DNA of 64,000 nt. Source: Qipengyuania flava (GTDB lineage Bacteria > Pseudomonadota > Alphaproteobacteria > Sphingomonadales > Sphingomonadaceae). The first letter of the stretch is position 1; every line of letters starts with the position of its first letter. The translations under genes were made by a program, and so were the position numbers. The notes beneath the pieces were generated by a model, which was not told the DNA's origin, did not search any database, and worked only from the letters and a program-made list of their open reading frames with translations. This document shows, piece by piece, positions 25,361 through 34,437 of this stretch. The stretch lies in NCBI RefSeq assembly GCF_019448255.1, contig NZ_CP080410.1:2480001-2544000 (forward strand). The letters run 5' to 3'.

Positions 25361-26353
25361 ATGTACACGATCCATGGTGCATTGGGCTCGCCCTATTCGC
25401 TGAAAATGCGCGCCCTAATGCGATATCGCCGGATCACGCACATCTGGTCACACGGTAGCCAGATGCAGCAACTTGCCGCCGAGAAAGGCCTGCCGCCCGT
25501 TATTCCGATTATCGAATATCCTGACGGCAACTTCAGGAACGATAGCACGCCAGTGCTTTATGATCTGGAAGAACGACATTCCGAGCGCAAAGTCGTTCCG
25601 GCAGACCCGGCACAGGCATTTATTGCTCACCTCCTCGAGGATTTCGCCGATGAATGGCTGACCAAGGCGATGTTCGGCTACCGATGGCTGGAGGAAGTCG
25701 ACCAAATCCAGATGAGTCGCTGGCTGTCTTTCGACGCGCTCAAGGGCGGCGGGTTGGATTCCAGCCAGGGCATGGCGGAGGTGTTCCGCGATCGACAGGT
25801 CGGCCGCATGGCGATCGTCGGCTGCACGCGCGAGAATTTTCCGCTGATCGAAGCCTCGACCCGAAGGGTGATGCACGCACTCGAAGATCACGTGGTGAAC
25901 GAGCACTGGTTGTTCGGCAGCCGTCCCTCGCTCGCCGAATTCGGGATCTATGGACAGCTGTCGCAGCTCGGGGTTGATCCCACCGCGCAATCAATGATGC
26001 GCGCCGACTATCCTTACACCTTCCGTTGGTTGCTCCATGTCGATGATGCGTCGGGCATCGAGGGCGAATGGGATGATGCGGATGCTCCGCTCAAGCCCGT
26101 CGCCCAAAGCCTGCTTGCAGAAGTCGGTCGGGTCTACGTTCCTTTCCTGCTCGCCAATGCGGCGGCTGCCGATGCAGGCGAAAAGACATTCCGGATCGAA
26201 GTCGATGACATGCCCTACGAGCAAGGCACCTTCAAGTATCAGCTGAAATGCCTTGCTGATCAGCGGTCGCGCTACGCGGCACTCAGCGATGAAACGCGCG
26301 GGCGGATTGATCCGGTGCTTTCTGCTGCAAACTGCCTGGAGTTCCTTCAATGA
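25361..26353 (+). CDS. Long glutathione S-transferase family protein (paralog)
   Basis: The 330-residue GST-like protein starts MYTIHGALGSPYSLKMRALM, where the SPYSLKMR stretch is the usual Ser/Cys-type active-site helix. LPPVIPIIEYPDGNFRNDSTPVLYDLE is the cis-Pro and glutathione-binding segment. The C-terminal domain has HWLFGSRPSLAEFGIYGQL. It resembles the 19529 GST in length class and in both these blocks. It lies 11 bp after the MBL gene with GAGGAG between, and overlaps the next gene by 4 bp, so all three form one operon. Confidence 0.83.
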   Translation: MYTIHGALGSPYSLKMRALMRYRRITHIWSHGSQMQQLAAEKGLPPVIPIIEYPDGNFRNDSTPVLYDLEERHSERKVVPADPAQAFIAHLLEDFADEWLTKAMFGYRWLEEVDQIQMSRWLSFDALKGGGLDSSQGMAEVFRDRQVGRMAIVGCTRENFPLIEASTRRVMHALEDHVVNEHWLFGSRPSLAEFGIYGQLSQLGVDPTAQSMMRADYPYTFRWLLHVDDASGIEGEWDDADAPLKPVAQSLLAEVGRVYVPFLLANAAAADAGEKTFRIEVDDMPYEQGTFKYQLKCLADQRSRYAALSDETRGRIDPVLSAANCLEFLQ

Positions 26354-26817
26354 AACACGTTCTGGAGCGTCTGTTTCCGGCGCAGTTCGACAATGTCTAT
26401 CGCGGCAACAGACTTGCACTGTGGTTCTTTTATCCGCTCACCGCGGTGACGCTGTGGCGCAGCCAACATCACATGTTTGCGCCGGATGGCGGAGCGCAAA
26501 GCATCGCCACGATCCCGCTAGACAACTACGCGAGCGGCGCAACCGCCACGATCATCGCGATCTTCGCGCAATGGGGCCTGGTGCAACTCTTGCTCGGCCT
26601 GCTGATGTTGCTGGCCGCGTTCCGCTACAGATCCATGGTGCCTCTGATGTGGCTGATCGTGCTCGTGGAATGGACCGGGCGCGGATTGATCGGACGGTTC
26701 AAGCCGGTTGAAACGCTTGGCACTGCCCCCGGCCAGGTCGGCAATCTTGTCGTGCCGGTCATCGCACTTGTCATGCTGATCATGGCGCTCTGGCCAGAGA
26801 AGAAGACGGAAAGCTAG
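26350..26817 (+). CDS. Small four-helix membrane protein
   Basis: A 155-residue protein with four predicted membrane helices, at about residues 19-35, 62-82, 85-105 and 130-148. I do not recognise a named family. It shares a pattern with the island protein at 32260-32730: HxF-PDGGA, then a helix with FAxxG...G-ML-L, then RYxSxVPL and a WT-containing helix. The two are probably paralogs. It ends the plus-strand operon and overlaps the convergent DUF1330 gene by 4 bp. Confidence 0.7.
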   Translation: MKHVLERLFPAQFDNVYRGNRLALWFFYPLTAVTLWRSQHHMFAPDGGAQSIATIPLDNYASGATATIIAIFAQWGLVQLLLGLLMLLAAFRYRSMVPLMWLIVLVEWTGRGLIGRFKPVETLGTAPGQVGNLVVPVIALVMLIMALWPEKKTES

Positions 26818-27227
26818 CGGGCCGACGCTTGCGTCTTGATATTGAGTTGCCCCTCCAGCCCGGCAGCTCGGTGAACCGCGATCTCTTGATACTCAGATGA
26901 AAGTATCATGGCGCGGAAAGCTTCGAGCGAGGGATACTCAACCAACGCGACCATGTCCCAGTTATCCTCGACTTCGCCGAGCATCAGGCCGGTGACAGTG
27001 CCATCGAAAACCGGGCGACCGCCGTGTTTCTCAACCAATGGAAACACGCCGCGCGCGTAGATTGCATAGGCCTCCGCACCACTCAGTTCGGTATCGCGGC
27101 CATCGGGATACTCGGCACTCGCCTTGAACTTGAGCAGGTTGACCATTACGAAAGGTCCATCCTCCTCGCCTCCGAAGAACTCTTTCATTCGTTCGCCCGA
27201 CGGATTCACCTGATTGACGACCTGCAT
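26814..27227 (-). CDS. DUF1330 family protein
   Basis: The 137-residue dimeric alpha/beta-barrel type protein has GPFVMVNLLKFK, GAEAYAIYARGVFPLVEKHGG and LVEYPSLEAFRAMILSSEYQE, which are DUF1330 hallmarks. Family members are often near catabolic genes, but the function is unclear. It is the last gene of the long minus-strand operon, 3 bp after the FGE gene. A GLMLGE motif is shared with the 30069 protein. Confidence 0.82.
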   Translation of the reverse strand: MQVVNQVNPSGERMKEFFGGEEDGPFVMVNLLKFKASAEYPDGRDTELSGAEAYAIYARGVFPLVEKHGGRPVFDGTVTGLMLGEVEDNWDMVALVEYPSLEAFRAMILSSEYQEIAVHRAAGLEGQLNIKTQASAR

Positions 27228-27230
27228 TTG

Positions 27231-28172
27231 CTAATCCTCTCCGTTCAACGCGGGTGGCTCCCGTGCTGTATCGATCACTCGAAAACCGATATGATCGGTG
27301 CCAAGTCCGCGTTCCTGAAATTGTCGGGCAGCAGGGCGGTACCGTGCACAGTAATTGGCAGCGCACAGGAACGAACCGCCCTTGATCACACCGACCCGTT
27401 CAATCGCGTCCGCACGCGCACCTTCAGTCGAAGTCCATTCCCACACATTGCCGATCATGTCGAAGAGCCCGAATGCGTTGGGCTCAAAGCAACCGACCGG
27501 TGCGCGTGAGGTAAATCCGTCTTCGCCCAGGTCCCGGGCGGGAAACACACCTTGGTAATAGTTTGCCAGCGGCTTGCCCGTAGCATCCTTGGGTTCCGTC
27601 AGACTGCCCAATCCAGCACGCGCAGCATATTCCCATTGCTCTTCGCTTGGCAGGCCCTTCCCGGCCCATTCGGCATAGGCCAGCGCGTCGTCATAGGCGA
27701 CCTGGACCACCGGATCGTTCATTCTTCTCTTGATTGAAGAACCAATTCCGTTCGGCGCACGCCACTGCGCCCCGACTGTCCAGGACCACCAGCTTGGGTT
27801 ATCCGAAGTCGGCAAACGGAATGTCGCCGAGCCCGGCTGGAGCATTTCGGGAGGCGCTCCGGGAATGTTGGGCGGCTCGCGCTCCGCCATCGTCACATAG
27901 CCAGTCTCGCGGACAAACTCGGCAAATTGTGCGTTAGTAACTTCGGTCGCAGAGATCCAAAAACCGGGGATTTCCACTTCGCGCGGTGGCCCTTCCTCGG
28001 GATAACGAGGAGCCTCGCCCATCACGAACTTTCCACCTTCGATCCAGACCATCTCGCCGGGTTTGGAAATGCCCTTGCATTGGCTCGCTTCCGACTTAGG
28101 TGCATCGTCTTCCTCTTGTGCCGAGCAACCGGCTAGGAATAGCAAGGCCAGGGCAAAGACGCGCGACTGCAT
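27231..28172 (-). CDS. Formylglycine-generating enzyme family lipoprotein (sulfatase-modifying)
   Basis: Oxidises the active-site Cys of sulfatases to formylglycine. The 313-residue protein has a lipobox signal (RVFALALLFLAGC), unusual for FGE. The FGE fold shows GEMVWIEGGKFVMGEA, PGFWISATEVTNAQFAEFV, WEYAARAGL, NAFGLFDMIGNVWEWTS and IKGGSFLCAANYCARYRPAAR. The two cysteines in the last block are in the canonical Cx4C spacing that binds copper in true aerobic FGE, and the C-terminal HIGFRV is present. Its likely client is the sulfatase at 32727, in the same operon. Confidence 0.9.
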   Translation of the reverse strand: MQSRVFALALLFLAGCSAQEEDDAPKSEASQCKGISKPGEMVWIEGGKFVMGEAPRYPEEGPPREVEIPGFWISATEVTNAQFAEFVRETGYVTMAEREPPNIPGAPPEMLQPGSATFRLPTSDNPSWWSWTVGAQWRAPNGIGSSIKRRMNDPVVQVAYDDALAYAEWAGKGLPSEEQWEYAARAGLGSLTEPKDATGKPLANYYQGVFPARDLGEDGFTSRAPVGCFEPNAFGLFDMIGNVWEWTSTEGARADAIERVGVIKGGSFLCAANYCARYRPAARQFQERGLGTDHIGFRVIDTAREPPALNGED

Positions 28173-28798
28173 CAGTCTTCGATCTGGTCGAGAACATCCT
28201 GCAAGAGCTGTTTGATCGCCTCGAGCGTCTTTTTCTTTGACAGTTCTTCGTCGTGACGAAACAGGCGCCAGGAATCGAAGCTGGTTGCCAGCAGAATGGC
28301 GCGCGCGCGATGTTCGTCATTGCGAACAGGTTCTGGCAGGATTGCATCAAGCGCCTTGCGCTCCGCTTTGAGCAACCCGCGATAATTCTCCATCAATGTG
28401 GGCGAATGAAACCGCTGAACGCTGGTCGAGATACGGAAAGGTGCAATCTCCTCGTAGACCTTGGCCCGGCGCTCCACCAACTCGCCCAATTGTTCGCGCC
28501 AATCGGTTGATTTGTAGGGTTCACGCATCTGCGGCACATAGGCTTCGCCCAAGATCGCATTCATTTCGCGATAGAGGGTCTCCTTGTCGTCGAAATGGCG
28601 GAAGACCGAGCGCAGGCCTACACCAGCCCTTTCGGCAACCCTGGCCGCGCTGGGGTCGATATCTCCCTCGACGATCAGGTCCATCATAGCGTGAATGATC
28701 GCGCGTCTGCTCGCCCGGCTACGCTCGCGCCTGCCGTCTGTATGGGGCTTCTCACCCTCGATCGTATTTCTGACTGCTGCAGACTTACGCGCCATCAT
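28172..28798 (-). CDS. TetR family regulator, candidate regulator of the island
   Basis: The 208-residue protein has an N-terminal helix-turn-helix typical of TetR: SRASRRAIIHAMMDLIVEGD then SAARVAERAGVGLRSVFRHF and DDKETLYREMN. The C-terminal ligand domain is helical, without a family I can name. It is embedded in the operon after the isomerase gene and overlaps the FGE start by 1 bp. It is the only TetR-type regulator in the island, and so the most likely binder of the five 17-bp operators, including that of its own operon. Confidence 0.88.
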   Translation of the reverse strand: MMARKSAAVRNTIEGEKPHTDGRRERSRASRRAIIHAMMDLIVEGDIDPSAARVAERAGVGLRSVFRHFDDKETLYREMNAILGEAYVPQMREPYKSTDWREQLGELVERRAKVYEEIAPFRISTSVQRFHSPTLMENYRGLLKAERKALDAILPEPVRNDEHRARAILLATSFDSWRLFRHDEELSKKKTLEAIKQLLQDVLDQIED

Positions 28799-28837
28799 TC
28801 ACTCTCAAAAATTGTCCTTCCGAAGCAATGGCACCGA

Positions 28838-30040
28838 TCATGCCGAAACTCCAGTGGCGCCCGCGCGTCTACGGATTTCGGCTGCGACGAGCCACAAACG
28901 GTCCTGTCCCCAGACGCACAGGTCTTCTTCGCCCTCGCCGCCTCGCAAACGGTAGCTCGGCACTCCCCAGAGGCCGAGTTCATCCCCCATTTCGGCCTGG
29001 TAGCGAGCGGTTTCGTCCTTCCAACCGGGCGAAACGAGGTGGGCTTGTGCATCGCCCCAGTCGAGACCAGGCTGCTCGACCGCCTTTCGCAATCCGGCCC
29101 TCCTGTGAAGCGCGACGCCCTTGCGAAAAGCGAGGTCGAGCGCGGCGGACATGAGCTGCGTATCGCGCCCCTGCCGTCTCGCCCAAGGAAGCAACGAGTA
29201 AATCCGCCGCGTGGGTTCGCCGATGGGCGTCATGACCGGCCCGAAGCCGATGCCAATGTTCTCCGCCTCGCGCTTGGTGTCGAACATGAGGTAGAGGCCC
29301 TTCTCGCGTGTTGCCGGCACGCCGCGCATGATCATTGGTAGTACTGGCTTGTGAACCAGCTGGACCCCGCATTCGCGCGCCATCGCGATCGTGCGGTCAT
29401 AGATGATCGAGGTATAGGGCGAATTTATGGAAGGATAGAAATCGAGCGTCAGCGCGCTGGCATCGGCACCGCTCACATCAATTTCGGGTCGCGGGCACAA
29501 GAAAGGCAGCGAAACATCGCGGCAAGCGCCAAGATCGCGCAGGCGCTGCTCAAGATAGAACAGCCTATCCACCCCCCAATACCATTCGCCCGCATAGTAA
29601 AACATCGCGCCGGAATAGTGGCCGAGCTCGGCCAGCCTTGCGCTGCCCGCATCGAGCACAGCTTCACTCGGAGCATGATGCGCTGATCGATCGAGCTCGG
29701 ATGGCCGCTTGAGGCCATAGTACGGTGCGATCAGTTCCGCATCGCGCCGTGCCCAGGTGTCGAGTTTCTCCAGCTCTGGCTGGTTTTTGCCGCCGGTTGC
29801 GCGAATCTCGTGCCTGACGAGCTTGATGTCGTAGCGCTCGCCGAACCGGTCAAGGACCTGCTCGGCCAATTGCGAGTAGGGATCGTCCCATTGGTGGAAA
29901 TATTCGACGATATGCGGCGCGCCCTTGCGCACTCTGCGTCGCTCTGCCTTGGCGCGGGCCTTCGCTCGCCTCTCGGGATCAATGACCCGGTCGAACATTC
30001 GCATCATTAGCCGACGCAGCAGCGCCGGCGGATCGACCAT
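28838..30040 (-). CDS. Tandem DSBA/2-hydroxychromene-2-carboxylate isomerase-like protein
   Basis: The 400-residue protein holds two DsbA-like (HCCA isomerase, GST kappa type) units. The second is the clearer, with LTLDFYPSINSPYTSIIYDR at about residue 198 carrying the Ser that activates glutathione, RKGVALHRRAGLRKAVEQPG and LGLWGVPSYRLRGGEGEE. The first unit reads IVEYFHQWDDPYSQLAEQVL near residue 44. Such enzymes isomerise ring-cleavage products of aromatics with glutathione. A basic stretch rich in Arg and Lys precedes the first unit. The single-unit norm is about 200 residues. Confidence 0.8.
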   Translation of the reverse strand: MVDPPALLRRLMMRMFDRVIDPERRAKARAKAERRRVRKGAPHIVEYFHQWDDPYSQLAEQVLDRFGERYDIKLVRHEIRATGGKNQPELEKLDTWARRDAELIAPYYGLKRPSELDRSAHHAPSEAVLDAGSARLAELGHYSGAMFYYAGEWYWGVDRLFYLEQRLRDLGACRDVSLPFLCPRPEIDVSGADASALTLDFYPSINSPYTSIIYDRTIAMARECGVQLVHKPVLPMIMRGVPATREKGLYLMFDTKREAENIGIGFGPVMTPIGEPTRRIYSLLPWARRQGRDTQLMSAALDLAFRKGVALHRRAGLRKAVEQPGLDWGDAQAHLVSPGWKDETARYQAEMGDELGLWGVPSYRLRGGEGEEDLCVWGQDRLWLVAAEIRRRAGATGVSA

Positions 30041-30068
30041 CAGCCGCGAGTTGGGATTGTTTTCAGGC

Positions 30069-30707
30069 TCAACCGGCTGGGTTATCGCGCGAACTCCTCT
30101 TCTCCCGCCGACCTATTGCCGCCAGCCCTGCCCAGGCCAGAATGAGCAATGCCAGACCGACGATCAGGCGGACCTGCACAAACGTCAGCGTCGGACGGGT
30201 AATGAAGACTTCAGTGTGCTCGAGCGCGCCGTATTTGTATTCGCGCGCATCCACCATCTCAGGATCGAGGATCATGTCGATAAGGTCGCGCAGCGAGCGA
30301 TAACGGATCACCGCCACGCGGTCGATTTCCTTGCCATATTCGCCCAGCATCAGCCCCGCAGGCTCGCTCAAAAAGACAGGGTGGCTGCCGCGTGCAAGGA
30401 GAAGCGGCACAACCCGGCCTGTGTACTCCTCTTCGGCTGCGATGGCCTCTGGACCTTGCTTGCGTGTCTCCAGATTGACCGCGTAGAATTCGCGCCCGTC
30501 ATCACGCGGGATCATGTCGGTGAGGTTGCGCAGCATGCTACCCGCCGGTGCCTCGTCGCGATCCAAATCGTACATCTGCTCCATACGCGAGAGGAGCTCT
30601 TCGCCCTCGGCCTCGGTCAACGGATCGCCATTGCCGCCATACCACGCCCAGAAACCTGCATAGAGGATTGCGAGAAATCCGATCCAGATCCATTTCGCCT
30701 TGGTCAT
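30069..30707 (-). CDS. Membrane protein with DUF1330-like soluble domain
   Basis: The 212-residue protein has a helix at each end (residues 6-22 and about 180-200) and a soluble middle domain, probably in the periplasm. Its EFYAVNLETRK, RVVPLLLARGSHPVF and AGLMLGEYGKEIDRVAVIRY blocks parallel those of the DUF1330 protein at 26814, so it looks like a membrane-tethered paralog. The function is unknown. It lies between the CoA ligase and the isomerase in the same operon. Confidence 0.65.
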   Translation of the reverse strand: MTKAKWIWIGFLAILYAGFWAWYGGNGDPLTEAEGEELLSRMEQMYDLDRDEAPAGSMLRNLTDMIPRDDGREFYAVNLETRKQGPEAIAAEEEYTGRVVPLLLARGSHPVFLSEPAGLMLGEYGKEIDRVAVIRYRSLRDLIDMILDPEMVDAREYKYGALEHTEVFITRPTLTFVQVRLIVGLALLILAWAGLAAIGRREKRSSRDNPAG

Positions 30708-30709
30708 GG

Positions 30710-32263
30710 TTACGTATCCTCTCTTGAAAAGAGCTTCCTCAACTCGTTCTTCTTCACCTTGCCCGAGGCAGTACGCGGCAGGATTTCGACGAGTTGGAGC
30801 CGTGCCGGAAGCTTGTAGCGGGCGAGCCTGCCTTCGAGGCCTGAGCGAAGGTCATCCAACCCAATATCGACCCCCTGCTTTGGCACCACCACCGCACAGC
30901 CGATCTCGCCCCAGCGTTCATCCGGCAGTCCGATCACAGCCACTTCGGCGATGTCGTCGCGCGCATAAATGGCACCCTCGACCTCTGCCGGATAGACGTT
31001 TTCACCGCCCGAAATATACATGTCCTTGAGCCGGTCCTGGATTTTGTAGAAACCATCCTCATCGCGCGAAACCACGTCCCCGGTGCGGAACCAGCCGTCG
31101 ACAAAGCTCTCGCGATTTGCCTCGGGGCGGTTCCAGTAGCCGGGGGTTATGCAGGGCCCGCGCATCCAGAGCTCGCCGAGTGACGCCTCTTGACCTTCGT
31201 CATCGACGACCTTCAACTCGAAGCTGTGCGATGCCTTGCCGCTCGCTTCGATTGGCTCCCCAGCGAAGTGAGCCGGCATTGTTACACCCGCTCCCGCACT
31301 TTCCGTCAGACCATAGCCTTCACGCAACCGCAGCCCGCGAGCCTTCCATCCTTCCAAGAGCGCAAGGGGCACCGAAGAGGCTCCCACGAACGAAGTAACG
31401 ATCCTCGAAAAATTGGTCGCCTCGGATTGGGGATGAGCAAGCATCGCCTGGTAGATCGCTGGCACGGCAACAAAGTGCGTCACACCCAGCTCGGGATCGT
31501 CGATCAGGCCAAGCACCTTGCCGGGATCGAAGGTCCTCACAATGGCGACGCAGGCCCCGGCGAGAAAGCAAGGCCCGATTACGCCGTTCACCCCGGCGAT
31601 ATGAAACAGAGGCATGAAACAAAGCGATGTCGAGCTAGTGCCAATCGACGCATCGGCAATCGTGCCCCATGCATTCAAAAGCTGCATCTGGTGGGTGATG
31701 ACCACACCTTTGGGGCGCCCGGTCGTACCCGATGAGTACATCAGCATGCAGATATCAGAGAGTAATGGTGGCGCGTCTGGCCATGCCAGCGACTTCGATA
31801 CCGCTATCGCGCGCTCATAATCGCTCTCGCTGCCATCGCCGGCAGTTTCAATCCGGCATTCGAAGCACGGCATGTCTGCGATATCAGAGGCAAGCTCGCT
31901 CAGGTCACGATCATGAATCAGCAACTTAGGGCCGGCATCTTCGGCAATGAATGTAAGTTCTTGCCCAGTCAGCCGCCAATTCAGCGCGACTGCAACCGCG
32001 CCAATGCGCCAGCACGCGAAAATCACTTCGAATACATCGCTGCTGTTCATCATCAGATAGGCGACACGGTCACCCTTTGCGATGCCTAGCGAGCGAAGAT
32101 GCGCCGCCAGAGCGCCGACGCGGGTATTCATTTGCGCATAGGTAAAGCGCCGCGAACTCGCGATGTCGATCTGGGCAAGATTGTCCGGCGTGCGGTCAGC
32201 TGCGGTAGCGATCCAGTCGAAGCCAAAGGCCGGACCGTGCGACGGAAGTTCGGCGGATATCAT
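30710..32263 (-). CDS. Acyl/aryl-CoA ligase (ANL superfamily)
   Basis: The 517-residue AMP-forming ligase activates a carboxylic acid as its CoA thioester. It has the P-loop MYSSGTTGRPKGVVITHQ, the GYGLTESAG motif, WFRTGDVVSRDEDGFYKIQDR and the hinge DRLKDMYISGGENVYPAEVE. The catalytic Lys lies in RTASGKVKKNELRKLF. The substrate cannot be told; the setting suggests a hydroxylated or desulfated acid. It overlaps the next upstream gene by 4 bp. Confidence 0.9.
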   Translation of the reverse strand: MISAELPSHGPAFGFDWIATAADRTPDNLAQIDIASSRRFTYAQMNTRVGALAAHLRSLGIAKGDRVAYLMMNSSDVFEVIFACWRIGAVAVALNWRLTGQELTFIAEDAGPKLLIHDRDLSELASDIADMPCFECRIETAGDGSESDYERAIAVSKSLAWPDAPPLLSDICMLMYSSGTTGRPKGVVITHQMQLLNAWGTIADASIGTSSTSLCFMPLFHIAGVNGVIGPCFLAGACVAIVRTFDPGKVLGLIDDPELGVTHFVAVPAIYQAMLAHPQSEATNFSRIVTSFVGASSVPLALLEGWKARGLRLREGYGLTESAGAGVTMPAHFAGEPIEASGKASHSFELKVVDDEGQEASLGELWMRGPCITPGYWNRPEANRESFVDGWFRTGDVVSRDEDGFYKIQDRLKDMYISGGENVYPAEVEGAIYARDDIAEVAVIGLPDERWGEIGCAVVVPKQGVDIGLDDLRSGLEGRLARYKLPARLQLVEILPRTASGKVKKNELRKLFSREDT

Positions 32264-32730
32264 AGGGCCTTCGGCTCACGCGGCGTTCGAAGCGAGAGAA
32301 AGAAGAAACCGAGGAGCAGCGGCACAAGCACTAATGTGACGTAGGCTTCGGGTGGCAGATAGCCGTCAGCTTGCCCCTTCGGACCCCACATGGTCCAGGT
32401 GTGAATGCAGCGTTCGAGGAACAGCAGGCCAAGAGCCAGCGGCACAAAACTCTGATATCTCAGCGAAATCAGCAGGAGCATGATCCCCCAGACGATCTGC
32501 GTTGCCCCGGCCCAGGCAAACAGCCGGATAATGGTGTCACCATTTACTGAAAGGTCACGCCCGGCGATCACTCCTGCGCCGCCATCGGGCAGGAATGTGT
32601 GAATGTTGCCCGGAATGATCGTGATCAGCGACATCAGGGCCAGGAACCACGCAGCAGCTCGCGGTCCGGCGTAGCGATCATTAGTGGAAGGCGGCAGCAC
32701 GGCCAAGGTTTGGTCCTCCTGTTGGCTCAA
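32260..32730 (-). CDS. Small four-helix membrane protein (paralog of 26350)
   Basis: The 156-residue protein has four predicted membrane helices (about residues 25-44, 68-88, 92-108, 130-148). The segment HTFLPDGGAGVIAG followed by FAWAGATQIVWGIMLLLISL and RYQSFVPLAL matches the other small membrane protein of the island. It overlaps the genes on both sides by 4 bp, so it is tightly coupled to the sulfatase and ligase. The function is unknown. Confidence 0.7.
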   Translation of the reverse strand: MSQQEDQTLAVLPPSTNDRYAGPRAAAWFLALMSLITIIPGNIHTFLPDGGAGVIAGRDLSVNGDTIIRLFAWAGATQIVWGIMLLLISLRYQSFVPLALGLLFLERCIHTWTMWGPKGQADGYLPPEAYVTLVLVPLLLGFFFLSLRTPREPKAL

Positions 32731-34397
32731 TTCGGCCAGTAAATGTACTCGTCACCGTCCTCGAACCGCTCGGCCAGCGTCTTGTCGATCATGGTCACCA
32801 TATCGGCAGTGGTCGGATAGAGAGCTGGCTTGCGATCCTTGTGATGCGCGGCCAGCAAGGCTTCGAGTTCAGCCAGTTTTTCGGGATTGCGGCTCGCGAG
32901 GTTGACCTGCTCGGTCGGATCATTCGCCAGGTCGAACAACCAGCGCTTGTCCTGCTTGCCATCGACCTGCAGCTTCCAGTCGCCGGCCCGCACGACCTTG
33001 TAATAACCGCTGCTCCAGAATAGCGGCGCGTCAGGGCGCTCCATTTGGCCCGCGCCTGTCATTGCTGGGAGCAAGTTGCGTCCATCGATCGGGACTCCCG
33101 CCGGCAGTCTACCGCCACCAACCGCGGCCAAAGTCGGCATGACATCGACATGCGCGGCTGGCAAATCGATCTGCGTGCCGGGAGCGATCCTGGCAGGCCA
33201 ACGCGCCAGCAAAGGCACACGAATGCCGCCTTCAAAGAAGGAGATCTTGAACCCGCGATACGGCGCATTGACTTCAGGCAATCCGATGTAACCCGCACCG
33301 CCATTGTCGCTCGAGATGACGATGATGGTGTTGTCCGCAAGGCCCTGCTCCTCGAGCTTGGCCATCACACGGCCAACGCTTCGGTCGAGCGAACGGACCA
33401 TAGCTGCGTAGACCCGCAGGCGATGCGGCGCGATATCGCCGACAGCCTCGTAATCCTCGCGCGTCGCCTGCAGCGGCGTGTGAACTCCCCAATGGGCCAG
33501 ATAGAGGAAGAATGGCCTATTGCGGTTGTTTTCGATCACGCGTTCGGCCTGATCGGTCCAGTAGTCCGCCAGATATCCGCCGGGTTCGAATTTCTCACTC
33601 TTGTTGAACGTGGTGCCGTATCGACCCGAAGCCCAAAGGAAATTGTCGATCGGGTCGAAATCGACCTTGGCATTGACGACGTTGGGATCGTCTTCCGGAA
33701 GGTGCATCAGATCGGTCATGACGAGGCTTTCATCAAAGCCTTGGTCAAGCGGGTGAAATCCATTGCCGGTACCGAGATGCCACTTTCCGATATGGACGTT
33801 GTGATAGCCTTGCTCCCTGAGAACTTCGGCGATCGTCACTTCCTCGCTGGGAAGGCCCATATCGTCATAATCGGGCTTCCCGACCTCGGCCTCGGCATCA
33901 TAGGTCGCAGGCGGCAAATCATCCCGGATGTCGTTCCCGACCATGGCGACGACCCTCCCAAATCCGGGGCGGGTCGGCGTGTATTCGAAGCCAGTGCGGG
34001 TCGGATAGCGCCCGGTCATCAACTGCGCGCGTGACACGGCGCAGGTCGCGCTGCCGGAATAGGCTTGGGTGAAGATCGCGCCTTCTGCAGCTAGCCGATC
34101 GATATTTGGGGTAGGCACCGCGCCACCGGCAACACCCCCGCCAAAGGTCGACAGGTCGTTGATCCCGAGATCGTCGAACAGGATGAACACGATGTTCGGC
34201 GCTCGCTCAGCCGGGGGCAAATCCGCCTCGGACGGTCCTTGCTGCCAAACGATGGGCCGGTTGGGCGCGATTTCTTCCTGTTCCGCCCTGCGCTCTACGA
34301 ATGCAAGGATCAGCGCGCTCCGGTTGAGGTAACCAACCACCCCAAGCCCAATCGCAACCACGCCAATGCCTAGCACCCATTTCTGCCAGCGCTTCAT
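32727..34397 (-). CDS. Membrane-anchored arylsulfatase-type sulfatase
   Basis: The 556-residue sulfatase has an N-terminal membrane anchor (WVLGIGVVAIGLGVVGYL), which places it in the periplasm. Metal residues appear in NIVFILFDDLGINDLSTFGG. The modified-Cys site is CAVSRAQLMTGRYPTRTG, where Cys would become formylglycine. The usual CxPSR is CAVSR here, with Val instead of Pro. HIGKWHLGTGNGFHPLDQGFDE and SSDNGG give the remaining active-site blocks. It hydrolyses a sulfate ester of unknown nature. Confidence 0.9.
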   Translation of the reverse strand: MKRWQKWVLGIGVVAIGLGVVGYLNRSALILAFVERRAEQEEIAPNRPIVWQQGPSEADLPPAERAPNIVFILFDDLGINDLSTFGGGVAGGAVPTPNIDRLAAEGAIFTQAYSGSATCAVSRAQLMTGRYPTRTGFEYTPTRPGFGRVVAMVGNDIRDDLPPATYDAEAEVGKPDYDDMGLPSEEVTIAEVLREQGYHNVHIGKWHLGTGNGFHPLDQGFDESLVMTDLMHLPEDDPNVVNAKVDFDPIDNFLWASGRYGTTFNKSEKFEPGGYLADYWTDQAERVIENNRNRPFFLYLAHWGVHTPLQATREDYEAVGDIAPHRLRVYAAMVRSLDRSVGRVMAKLEEQGLADNTIIVISSDNGGAGYIGLPEVNAPYRGFKISFFEGGIRVPLLARWPARIAPGTQIDLPAAHVDVMPTLAAVGGGRLPAGVPIDGRNLLPAMTGAGQMERPDAPLFWSSGYYKVVRAGDWKLQVDGKQDKRWLFDLANDPTEQVNLASRNPEKLAELEALLAAHHKDRKPALYPTTADMVTMIDKTLAERFEDGDEYIYWPN

Positions 34398-34437
34398 TCC
34401 TTCACCCTCTTGCGATCGACCAGTTCGACAAAATGCG

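Noticed and set aside
26718-26734. TGGCACT match inside the small membrane protein gene
   Set aside because: It lies in coding sequence and only the first 7 bases agree with the operator.
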